A DNA stretch of 64,000 bases, taken from NCBI GenBank assembly GCA_002989075.1, contig PSQN01000012.1:1054001-1118000 (forward strand), read 5' to 3'. The number at the start of each line of letters is the position of its first letter. Position 1 is the first letter of the stretch. Of this stretch, positions 35,633-46,100 are shown in pieces. Below the pieces are notes generated by a model. The model worked only from the letters and a program-made list of their open reading frames with translations. It was not told where the DNA came from and did no database searches. The position numbers were made by a program, and so were the translations under genes. The stretch comes from Arthonia radiata (Eukaryota; Ascomycota; Arthoniomycetes; Arthoniales; Arthoniaceae).

Positions 35633-36873
35633 ATGATCCTGCTCTTGATCTGCCTAGCGATACTCTGCACCGCCGCGGCAAGACCCTGCAGCCAATGCAT
35701 TTCGCTGGAAGACCTGCGGTCTCCGGCATACGGGATCTATTTCTCGGCGGAAGGGCTGTGAGTAAAACATGGATGCAGTCGATCGCGCGACTAACAATGT
35801 CGCATGTAGTCATCTGGCCACAGCATATCATAACGGCTCCATGGCAGTCGTAAGTGAGATCAGTGGATTGCAAGAGCATCAGAGCCTGTTCACTCAAGCC
35901 TTGGATGATGCCTTGAAGGGACCGAAGCCTCGATGCGAGCGAGCAACTTGTGTTCCAAGCTACCACGACCCGCCTTCCGACTGGGTCATGCTCCAGTCTA
36001 TATTCCAGTCAATGCTCCATTACGTCTACATGAACTACCTGTCCGGAGTAGTCGATCTCTTACGACCAATCACATCACTATGGCCCTGGCGCCGGCCGCT
36101 CGGACTGGCCGCACCACCGCCTCTTCACCCCACAGCAGAGATCATGAAGCAGCACCTGCTCGCACTAGTTGAATCCGCGCCGCAAGACTTTAGGATGCGC
36201 AACAAACAAGTCGCCATCGCGCTTCCCGCTTACCTCGCAGGGTCAGAGATTCCCTGTCACATATACACCGCAGTCGATCCAATGTTCAACAGGCTCAGCT
36301 CGCCGAGCTATCCTGTGGACGCAGCGTTCACGGCTTCGGGCTATGACATGTGTCCTATTTCCAATGAGCATCTGCCGTTTCATGCGCCTGGCCAGATTAT
36401 GGCGCTGGAGTATGATGAGAACAGGGCGATCGTGATGGCAAGTTGGATGCAATCACCTGTGCGCGCGTATACCTGCAACGCCGTCGGATGGGATGCCTTC
36501 GAGTTGCACGATCGAAACAATACCGCCAGCCTCTCATCGTGGCTTGATAAAAGGTCACGCAGCACAAGCCGGCTGTCATCACAGTGGCGGTGAAGGCGCG
36601 TCGAGCGATGTGCTGACGGAGGCCATCTGGCGCTCTAAGGCGCAAGCATTGCTAGTACGGAAAGATGACGCAGTTCCTGCAAAGCGTGCGGTCGAGCTCG
36701 GCGCGGCGCGGAGGGCCAAGCAGCTCATGGAGAGTCAGAAGCACGAGTGCCTCGAGGGTGAACGATGTCGAAGAGGCCGCGCAAAGGCTGATAAGATTGC
36801 AGGCGCTTTCAAGCGGGAGAACCTGCGCTTGGTGAGAAGCAGCCATGCTAGCAGTCTACATACTGAGCTGTGA
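35633..36873 (+). CDS. Secreted Hsp70-like protein with degenerate ATPase motif
   Basis: Three exons give 380 residues: 35633-35757, 35810-36538 and 36585-36873. The first intron is canonical (GTGAGT, CTAAC, TAG). The second has a weak GTGGCT donor, and a 31-nt alternative starting at about 36,554 would change a few residues. Residues 1-16 (MILLLICLAILCTAAA) look like a signal peptide. Residues 33-52 (YGIYFSAEGLHLATAYHNG...) align with the Hsp70/actin phosphate-1 strand that normally reads GIDLGTT...; VAIALPAYLAG (176-186) matches the VPAYF strand of Hsp70. The Asp and Thr residues of the normal phosphate loop are absent, so ATP hydrolysis seems unlikely. The C-terminal 95 residues are basic and helical. 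The Hsp70 relation is inference from these two strands. It may be a soluble ER or secreted protein. Confidence 0.5.
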
Positions 36874-37623
36874 GCAACTTGGCAAGAAGTCTGAGTACTG
36901 ATTCATGTTGCCCCGTCTTGAGCAATCACACCCGCTCGCATACAATGCATAGTCTCTTGAAGAGTAGGGAAGCGCTTAGGCTTCGGGTTCGTCCGACGTC
37001 AACGGCGTGTTTGTTCATTCCTCAAATGCGGCCGGCTTTATATCCTGGTTTATCACGCTGTCAATCACGACGCGCTAGTATGTTCTTGAATGAAAATAGT
37101 GTAAAGCTGCAAATGCTCGGTCCAGAGTGGTGATTGAAAGATCGCAGCTTCTGCAGGCAGTGCGATCTCAGCCAGATGTTAGGCTGAAGCTGAGTCTAGC
37201 CTTCAACGTGGTGTTTCATTCTGGAATTCAATCAACATATCGTGTACGTTTCACAACTGATCTTGGAAAGAAGATCGTCTCTGGCGACGACTGAGCATGA
37301 AGGTGATTGAGTAATAGAACACCTACCGTTTCCAAGGCGACGGGGATTGCCGCATTTGGTAGGTGAACATACCGCCCGCACGGATTATGAGGCGCGAGGC
37401 AAACTCGTCCAATCTTGTCCTTCACTCCAGCTATCATACCGCCTCTACACCGGCTTTACGCTGATCCGGCAGACGGGTAGATACACTGTGCAACCCCAAA
37501 TAAATAAATAAAGAGACCTCTTAACCTGACCTCTTGAGCTCTCAGCCAACGCATCCGAGAACGATTGATGAGGCAAACGTTGTTGAAGATCTTTCAGTGC
37601 TGTGCGCTTCGAATCTAAGAGGG
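36874..37623. other. Intergenic, upstream region of the HET gene
   Basis: No gene seen. The HET reading frame is open back to about 37,534 without an ATG, so a further 5-prime exon could lie here. A run of AAATAAATAAAT lies at about 37,500. Confidence 0.4.
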
Positions 37624-39884
37624 ATGGATGTTTCAGATTTAGACCCAATACTACCGTGTGAAAATTGTCAAAGTGCCAACCTGTCCCCGTTTCTTTCGAA
37701 ATCTATAGAGAAGGTATCTGCCACTGACGGAGGCTTGTGTGAACAAACAGATTCATACACTATCGGACTAGTCGAGGCGAAGTCTTCCGCGGCGGCTGGA
37801 TGTCCGTGGTGTAAACGCATCGTCAAGAGCTTCTACGATTCGTGGAGCCGCTCGCAGTCGCCTTACGCTCTTCGGCCGACGGATGGCACTATGTATGTTC
37901 AGCTTGAATGGAGACTTAGAGCGCGCGGACAAGACTTCACTACCGGCACAGAGCCTATGGACATCTCTCTGACAGCCGTTTGGCAGATGCCAGGCGTGAC
38001 GAGCTCAAATACTGGAAACCCGTTAAGTGGCGACGTCTCCGTCACTGCTAGCCAGGAGGTTGAGACTTACCAAAGATCATCATCAGCCGAGCATAAGATA
38101 CGACAGCTACAGCTATTAGAAGCTACTACAAAGCAAGCGAAGGTGAACCTTGGTCAGTATGACAGTTCGCACTGCAACTGCGCGCCAGTCGATCCCCAAG
38201 CGTATCTCCCCACTCGAGTCATCGAAGTTCTGCCTTCACCCGTAGATGGATTTGTCGGTTCAGATCATATCAAAATTCACGTCACTACCCCAAGTCAGCG
38301 AGGCTCTTACACAGCTTTGTCGTATTGCTGGGGTGGTGAGCGCAACCTCATGCTGAAGTCTCATTCTCTCGAGCAAATGGAAGGCGGCATACCTATAGCT
38401 GATCTACCACTAACAATAGCACATGCTGTCCAATTCACTCGGATGCTTGGTCTGAAGTACCTGTGGGTTGACAGTCTGTGCATTTTGCAGGATGACAAGG
38501 AAGACAAGAGACGCGAGATTCGCAATATGCGAAATATCTATAAGGGCGCGATGATCACGATTGTGGCTGCAGAAGCTCATTCGGTCTACGATGGTAAGTC
38601 CTGTGGTGCTAGCTTCCGCCAAAGTGATAATTCACAGTGGTTCCGTGGGCTTCTTTCCTCGCGACAACATCGTTAGGATATGGTGGGAGTTGATCCATGT
38701 TGCAGGATTCTTTGAAAACCCGAGGACGTTCGAAGTGCTAGCCATATCTGCAAACTCCCCGAAAAGCTTCTTATTCACGTCCTGGAACAGCACACCAACG
38801 CACGAGCCCATCTTCACTCGCGCCTGGACACTCGAAGAGCGCATTCTTCCTAGAAGAGTTGTCACATTCTCGCCTTACGGCCCCTTCTGGGAATGCCAGC
38901 AAGGCAATTGGAGGCTATCAACAGGATTGGATTGCTCCTCTGACATCGAGCACAGCCCCAGCGACCGCATCTGGTCTGGTCGCTCGGATGGCATTCGTGG
39001 AAGTCCTGGCTTGTACACAAGTAGTGTGCTTGCGACGTGGGAATACATATTGGGTGACTACACCCGGCGCTCCTTGACGAAGCCGTCTGATAAGTTTAGC
39101 GCTATCGCTGGCGTAGCCGAGGAGTTCGCGCACGCTTGGGTAAGTGCAGTTGTCACGTCACGTCGTCCTGAATTCTGACTCATATCAACGTCTCCTGTCA
39201 TGCCAAACACAACTTCACTGACGTGTTGATCAGAGAGACGATCTCGGCACATATATCTGCGGGTTGTGGTCGAAGCATCTTGTAAGAGGACTAGCATGGG
39301 GCGTAACACTCCTAAGCGAAGACAGGCGGCCTCCCTATCCCATCCCAAGTCACATCCCTTCCTGGTCTTGGGCCTCTAACAACTTCGAAGTAACGCATGT
39401 CTCACCAGAGTACCACCAGATCCCGATGAAGCTTGCGCACGTCAAGATCCATGACGTGCACTCTGAGAAGACAGACGCCGACGACGAGTTTCTGGACGCA
39501 GCGCCCACCTGCATCATCCTCGAGGGGCCCATTATCGAGGCTGTGTATTCTAAGACTACGGACCCCTTACTGGAGTCTACTGCACGAGACAACCTCGATG
39601 TAGCGGGCCCACCTGCCGCGAATCACATCCGACGGGGAATGGCGTGGCCTGACTATGCTGAGAGGGTATCCGGTCTCACGGTTTGGGCGCTGATTATATG
39701 GACAAGAACGGTGGACCACGCTAAGAGCCCTGAATGCAGTGGTGTGATCCTTGTGCCTTCCGCACCTGCCGCCAGGGAGGACCCGTCTGCAGTGGTGGAG
39801 TATCGCCGCATCGGCTCATTTCAGAGATGGAAGCTACAGAACCCTTTCTATTGGGCAGAGAGAAGGCGTATTGCTCTTGTGTAG
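37624..39884 (+). CDS. Heterokaryon incompatibility (HET) domain protein
   Basis: Three exons give 684 residues: 37624-38593, 38706-39139 and 39234-39884, introns 112 and 94 nt. The ATG at 37,624 is the first in a frame that stays open upstream, so the true start could lie in another exon. HET domains mediate cell death when genetically different hyphae fuse. The three HET blocks are present: SYTALSYCWGG (YTALSYCWG from residue 229), KYLWVDSLCILQDD (residues about 279-292) with an IYKGAMITIVAAEA stretch, and RAWTLEERILPRRVVTF. DKFSAIAGVAEEF and YICGLWSKHLVRGLAW complete the typical pattern. Two Cys pairs near the N-terminus (CENC, CPWC) may bind a metal. It lies 12 kb from the NLR. Intact as joined. 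Confidence 0.85.
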
Positions 39885-40019
39885 TCCGTCCACAGACAGT
39901 GAGCGATATCTCAGCTGTTCATACCATCAAGTGACCACCAGACTGTGTCTCATCTCCCCATACATCCATCATAGCAGGTGTCACATTCCCTCCCACAACC
40001 CTGGCATGCCTCCAATCTC

Positions 40020-40763
40020 TCACTCGTTCTTGCCGACCTTCAACACATGATACGCCCCAACATGAGTAGGCGTCCACTTTCCCCCGCCCATACGATTCTC
40101 GTCACGCAGGACCTTCACGACATCACCCCAGCCGAGCTCCTTTTTCAGCAGAGTCTTCGAACTATCGAGACGTCAGCATGCACGTTTCCAGCACCAATCC
40201 ATTTGGCCCAAATGACCCCACTCCACCATCTCAGACCCAACTCGACACCAGGTAGGGGATATCACTCACCGCTCCCGCCTCCCCTCCGTCCACCCCTCCA
40301 ACCTGCAATCCTTATCCGCCACGCGCTTTCCAACGGCGGCGTCGATCTTAGCTTTCTTCTCCTTCCTCTCCATCTCCTTTTTGGAAACCCTCTTGTCATC
40401 AGTCGCGGCGGAGGTATTTCCCCACCCTGAGACTGCAGGTGCGTCGCCCCAGCCTGAGACTGCGGATGCGTCGCCCCATCCTGAGACTTGAGGCGCGGAA
40501 GACGGCCAGGCGTTTGATTGAGCGGCGGGCTGAGCGGCGTTCATTGTGTTGGCCCAGGAGGTGGGATCGGTTGTGGTCGTGTCGGGCCCTGAGGGATCTG
40601 CGCTTGGTTCGGTGGAGGGGCCGGCCCAGGCGTCGGTGAAGGGGGCGGCCCAGGCGTCGGTGGAGGGGGCGGCCCAGGCGTCGGTGGCGGTTTCGGCTGC
40701 CCAAGCATCGGTGGGGTTGTCGGCTGCCCAAGCATCGGCGGGCTCGTCTGACCAGGAGGCCAT
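40020..40763 (-). CDS. Unrecognised protein with DAWAA repeats and a GWTE/GGKW C-terminal domain (copy A)
   Basis: Two exons, 40763-40270 and 40161-40020, give 211 residues; the intron is 108 nt, phase 2, with GTGAGT donor and GCTGACG branch. The N-terminal half is low complexity: about five TDAWAA-type units and three VSGWGDA-type units. A Lys/Glu helix (KKEMERKEKKAKIDAAVGKR) follows. The C-terminal 55 residues are compact: GWTEGRRER-R, LLKK, VVKVLRDEN, then GGGKWTPTHVGAYHVLK near the end. The same domain with the intron at the same place occurs at 42,498-42,913 on the other strand. I know no family with this pattern. The repeats suggest a disordered tether to a small folded C-terminal domain. 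Function unknown. Confidence 0.7.
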
Positions 40764-41308
40764 GTTCGGCGCTGATGGGGATGATGGTAATGGGTGGTAC
40801 TGACGGTGATAGTGTACAGCAGTAGTACAAGAGCGGCAATTCCGGTGTCGTTGAGTTGAGTAGAGAGAGTTGGGTGGGGAGGAAGGAAAGAGGGAGAGGG
40901 AGAGTGAGTGATGGTGAGGTTTCCAGCGAAAGGGTTGAGGAGGGGCAGCGCCGTGGGGCTGTGCGGCCGGTGCTGTGTTGGGAAGGTATAAGCGGGTGTG
41001 GATTGTGTTTGAAGTGGGAAATGCGGTGGGGTGAGGTGGTAAATGAGCTGAAGGGATGTTGGAGGGCGCTTGACGGTGCGGGCTCTGGAATGGTATGCAC
41101 AGGTGTCGAAGCTGGAGCGCTTGGGCTTATGTATGAATGGTCAACGTGATGCCCTAAAGTGAGCTTGTACGCTCGACCTCAAACAGCTTAATCCATACAC
41201 CGAACCATCCTACACTCCTCTCAAACACGTGCACACCACCCTCCTCAGCCCTGTGTTTCCCACTCCTCATTACTTCCTGCGCCTTTGCCATCGCAGACCC
41301 TCCGAAGA
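40764..41308. other. Upstream region of copy A
   Basis: Likely promoter and leader of the minus-strand gene at 40,020-40,763. Open stretches here are out of frame with it and rich in repeats. No separate gene recognised. Confidence 0.4.
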
Positions 41309-42097
41309 TTACACGGATCCTCTCCTTCCCCTCTCCCTCAACTCATATGATCGCAACGCCGCTACGAACGCCTCAAAATCCCCCCTGATAACCCGCCTTC
41401 CCACCGCCCACCCAAACCGCTCATTCACATCACCCAGCACGCTGTTCGGATCATCGCCCCGCAGCAGGCGTCTGATGATGATACGCTTCATCATGAAGCT
41501 CCATTCGGCGGGTGGAAGCACGGGTAAGGACGGGGCAGGCGTTTCGCGCCATTCGCTGTTGGTGTTTGGAGTGGTGGATTGTGTGCTTGTTTGCGTTGGC
41601 ACGTTAGTTGTGGTCGTAGCGGTCGAGTTAGTGGGATCTTGATTGGTGGCAACGTCGGTACTGGGCCGTTCATGGATGGACCACGTGCGAGACGAGTGGT
41701 TACCGGCGTTGAAGTGGATGGCGGGGCTGGAGCCGTTTGCGGCGAACACATTGATGTTAGTAGTGATGTTGTTGATTGGGTGAGTTGTATCGGCGGTGGT
41801 TCGCGGCGGGCGGTTGTGGCTCATCGTGGCTTCGATGGGTGACGGTACCGAGATTTGCTCGGGGACGCTGCTGTGCGTTGAGCGGGCGGGGCTATGCGGT
41901 GCACTTGTGGGTGTCATGTTTATGAGCGCTGCCAACGGAGGGGCGTGGATATGTAGATGATGCGACAAACGTGCGAGCAAACGTCGTGTTTGCGAAAACA
42001 TATGCTTCGATTGAGACATGTTTTCAACCATCTGTGCTGTTTCATGTCCAACAAGGGGAGGGAAGTTTTGCTGGGCACTGGATGTATCGTGCAGCAT
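41309..42097 (-). CDS. Hypothetical Ser/Thr-rich protein with a charged C-terminal region, 262 residues
   Basis: The first ATG of the open frame is at 42,097; later ATGs (for example the one giving MSQSKHMFSQTRRL) are possible starts. Residues about 60-190 are Ser/Thr/Asn/Pro-rich and probably disordered. The C-terminal 70 residues look folded: WSFMMKRIIIRRLLRG, DDPNSVLGDVNERFGWAVG, FEAFVAALRSYELRERGRR. No family recognised. It lies between the two genes that share the GWTE/GGKW domain but lacks that domain. Single exon as read. Confidence 0.45.
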   Translation of the reverse strand: MLHDTSSAQQNFPPLVGHETAQMVENMSQSKHMFSQTRRLLARLSHHLHIHAPPLAALINMTPTSAPHSPARSTHSSVPEQISVPSPIEATMSHNRPPRTTADTTHPINNITTNINVFAANGSSPAIHFNAGNHSSRTWSIHERPSTDVATNQDPTNSTATTTTNVPTQTSTQSTTPNTNSEWRETPAPSLPVLPPAEWSFMMKRIIIRRLLRGDDPNSVLGDVNERFGWAVGRRVIRGDFEAFVAALRSYELRERGRRGSV

Positions 42098-42497
42098 AGC
42101 GTGCGTTGTCAACAGATACAGACTGTTCAAAAGGGCGTGGGGCCTGCGTCACAGTGGAATATTCGTGCTCCAAGCCGCGATGGCAGACCTGAGAAGCAAA
42201 ATGTTTCGTACGCGCTGAAACAAACAAACACCGAACATTGAAACTGGTGCAAGACCAAGCTGCTGTGCCCTGGCTGAAAGCGCTGGGCAAACGGGTCAAT
42301 AGAGATGCGCCAAACGAGACTGTTTACCACTTGCCGACAGGTCACTGCGAAATCCAACAGCTGATGTATTTAAATGCAGAGCCTGACGCACCTCATCGTA
42401 AGGCATATCAAACTCATCAAACCCATCCAAAGCGCTTACGAAGAGAAACATTCAAGACCCAGAACCACAAAGAACCAAGTGCAGATCGCTGTTTGAA

Positions 42498-42913
42498 ATG
42501 GACGCGCGAAACAAAAAGAGCACTCCAAAGCAGGCTGCTCAGGAGTGGTGGCGCCAATTTGTTTCCGAGAAGACCCCTGACGAAGAGCCGCTTGTGGACG
42601 GCTGGACCGAGCAGCGACGGAAGCGGTAGGTCGAAGCGAGAAGCCACCAGGCTAGCTGCTGATTAGACTCGAGATGCCTTGATCTGCTGAAGTATACGGG
42701 TAATAAGGGGAAGCGTCTGAGCTCGGTGAAAGTCGTGGCGATCCTTCATGAGGAGAATCGGAGGGCGGGCGGGAAGTGGGAGCCGTCGCATGTTGGGTAA
42801 ATGCAGCCTGGCTGCTTCCGCGGAACTTGCTCTGTTATTCAAAAGCGACGCTGTACTGATACGGCCTCTTCAGAGCTTACCACGTGCTGAAGTTGCATGA
42901 CGCAAGAGTTTGA
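42498..42913 (+). CDS. Unrecognised small protein with the GWTE/GGKW domain (copy B)
   Basis: Three exons, 42498-42625, 42674-42796 and 42874-42913, give 96 residues. Intron 1 (48 nt) lies in phase 2 directly after GWTEQRRK-R, exactly as in copy A; intron 2 (77 nt) splits the Gly of HVGAYHVLK. The protein starts MDARNKKSTPKQAAQEWW, then GWTEQRRKR, a basic linker, VKVVAILHEENRRAGGKW, EPSHVGAYHVLKLHDARV and stop. The C-terminal domain aligns with copy A over about 55 residues, so the two share descent. It lacks the repeat-rich N-terminal part of copy A. I cannot name a function. The acceptor of intron 1 passes over a nearer AG, a small uncertainty. Confidence 0.65.
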
Positions 42914-43177
42914 TGCAAAAGACTTGTCTGGGCGGCGCTCTGATGTTGTTTGTATCATAGGGCCATCCGGCTGACCAATTTTGATCGCCTTGACTACTCC
43001 AGTATTCTATTCAAGTTCTTGGGCGTTGAAGTCTTCCAAAAGTGCTATGCATGAGCGTAATGTTACTAATCCTCTCTGACCATTTGCACCGCCACAAGAG
43101 CCATCGCGAATATTAGTTATCGAGATCAAACCAGCTGCACATAGATCGCGCCATTGCAGCCAACACTTGAACACCTA

Positions 43178-46100
43178 CTAAGCGTAATTAAATGCTGTCC
43201 GACAAAGCGGACAGCTACTGCTGTTACTACTCTTGAACCACTTGTACAAACAACTGCCGTGAAACATGTTCTTGCACGTCTTGCACTTCTTCGTCGGCAA
43301 CTGCTTGTCTTGACTTACAATCGAGTAGCAAATGGCGCACTCGGTCTGGCCCTTGAGCTGACCGCTCACATTGCGTCGGAACGTAATGAGGCCGTCAGCG
43401 ATGCTGTTGTCGCTGAAGGTGATGACCCCTTGGGTGTTCAACAGCCAGCTCCGCCACTTCTTCTCTTCGACCGCCACACGATTGACGCCTTCAACGGATA
43501 CGGGACCAAGTGGAAAGTTTAACGGCAGACGGATGGCGATGGTGAGGAGCTGGTCGTCGACTTCTTTGCTCGCCGTGACTTCTTTTGTGCGCTCGTTGGC
43601 CTTGATGATGAGGGCGTCGTCAGCGTTCGCATCTTGCTGCTTCGCCCACTCCGCTGTTGCTTGTAAAGCATCGGCGATGACAAGGGGCGAGAAGTGCTTT
43701 TCCGTCCAAGGTTCTACGTGCGCGCGTATCTGGCGCGAGCGGCAGTCGATCCACCAGGCTTTGGTAAGAGAGGGAAGGCGCGAGAGACAGAGGTAGTAGA
43801 GATGGATGAGCAGCCATTGGACGTCGCGCTTGGGGTCCGACTCGACATTGAAGGAGTAGAAGGTGGCGTCGAATTTGGAGGGGTCGATCGGTTTACTATT
43901 AGCGTGGCCGAGAGAGGCGAAGATCATGTCGAGGAGTGCGGTGTGGACGGCTTGCTCTTTGATATGAGCTACGTAGTCAGAGCGCACTTTGTAGGAGGCT
44001 TTCTTGAAGTGATCGAAGACAAGGAGCCAGCCGCTCAAGTAAGTGAAGAGAGATGACGGCATACTGCGATCGAAAACGAGATCTTCGTACAGGTCAGGAT
44101 CAGGTGTGGACGCAACGAGAGATAGGAGTTTTTCTGGCAGGCGGGCTACTGTCTTTTCGAGAGCGACATTGACAGAGATCTCTTCCTGCTCCTGCGGTAT
44201 CTGACGATGCAGGATATCGAATGCTGTTTGTTGCACTTCGCGCGACTGCGTATCAAGGAGAGCGTAGAGGCCGCTAAGGTCGCCAAGCTTTTGAGCTGGT
44301 ACGGCTTTGATGTGTCGTGCCAGAACTTCATTGGTAGCGCGCAGTGGCAGGTTCGCTTCATCTGACAAGTGACCAGATTGCTTGAGAAGATTCGCGAGTC
44401 CATGAGCTAGATCATCAAGCTTTTCTTGCCAAGCTTCTCTGAGATCGTCGTTCGACTCTGTGTCTTGGGTCAAGTTTCTTAGTGTTGCGGAGAGCTTCAG
44501 GCTTGAGTGCCAGAGCGCGATCGTGGCACTGCCGGCAGAAGTCTCGTTCAAAGGTCCTGCGTCTGCCCAGGTTGTGGCAAAGAAATCCAGGGTCTTCTCC
44601 CAATCCTCGCCGTAGACGTCCGCCATGTGAGGCAGGATGCTCGTCAGCGCCTTCAGAACTTCGGCTTTAAGACTTTCTGGTAATGCCTGTGACAGCCATG
44701 GCACGATATGCTTGACCAAGAAGATTAGCCTTTGCTTCGCGACCGATTGAAGCGCTGGTCCGTAGAGCCGTGATATTAGTGCTAGCGTTGCAGCCTGTGA
44801 GTGCGCCACGTGGGGTTGCGCAGTGGCATCAAGACCCGTTAGTGTTGCGATGAGCTCGTTCATGAAGCGCAATAAGACCGCGGATCCTGCAAGTGGTGTC
44901 TGGTAGGCTGCAAGAAAGGCGGCAAGGCGGATAGAGTCGCTGTCTTCCTTTTTCAGCTGCGTGAAACGAGCCTCCACTTGACTCGTGTTCTCTGCACGCC
45001 ATCCTGACTCTTCGACGGCTTGCGACTGTGCGCGTGCCCATTCTCTAGCATGGAACAATGCTGAAGGTGTCATGCTGCTTGCCGCGTCTGCAAGCATCGA
45101 AATAGGACCACTGCTTGACGGACTAACATCGACCAGCGTTTGCATAAGACGCCTCGCATTTGATACGAAGTCGGTCACTTCGTCATCCAGGATCTCTCCA
45201 TCCCAGAGTGGATTTGCTCCTTGAAAGCTCAATCGATCATTCCCCACCGCGGCGGTCAATGACAGATTCCGGAAAAGAGCATGGCTTGAATCATCGGGCA
45301 TCTCTAGCGGGCCAAGCTTCAACTCACTAGCTTTCAACAACAGTTGAGCCGCGTATACTGAAATGCGTAAAAGCGGTGTTTGACCGTAAGCATCCACTGG
45401 AGGAGGCTGATAACTGTCATTGGGCTTCTTAGCTGTCGAAGTCAGAGCAATGAAGCCGCCAAGCTCATCGGTGACGGCAAAGGATTCAGGTGGAGCAACA
45501 GTAAGGAACGGTTCAAGTGCGGTCGCCCATTTGTTGGCGTCAGGCAGGACCTTTGCCAGGGTGTCTGGTGACGGCGATGATGTTAGATGGCGCAAGGCAA
45601 GCTGAACCAAGGTATCAACACCCAACGAGTCTTGATCAGCATCATAAAGAGACTTCTCTAGCACCTTGATTACTTGCGCTTCCGAAGTGTCAGACGAGCC
45701 ACTGATGGTGCTACTATCCAGCGCCGATAGCAACTCGGTGGCGCTCAGACTGACATCTTCATCACTAAGCTCTTGAGTTCTGAGAAGATTCTGTAGCAGA
45801 AGAGTTCCCTTATCAGAGGCGACATAACCTTTTAGAAGATCGGCGTTTCGCCGCATTAGTTGTCTCAAGGCCTCCAGACTGGATGAGAGCGTCTCATCTG
45901 AAGTGAGTTGATCCACGAAGCTTGAGATCAGGTGGTCCACTGATCTGTCCGAGAGGACAGCGGCTTGGTCTCGAGCGAACACTTTGTCAAGCGTTGTGCC
46001 ACCCTCCTTTGTTTGCAAGGCTCGTGATACCAGAGTTGTGAGACAGTGCTGCAGTGCCTCATTCGCGTGGATCTCTTCCACTTGTTTCGGAAGATGCGCT

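Noticed and set aside
37534-37623. HET protein start at 37,534
   Set aside because: The codon there is TTG; the first in-frame ATG is at 37,624. An upstream exon remains possible.
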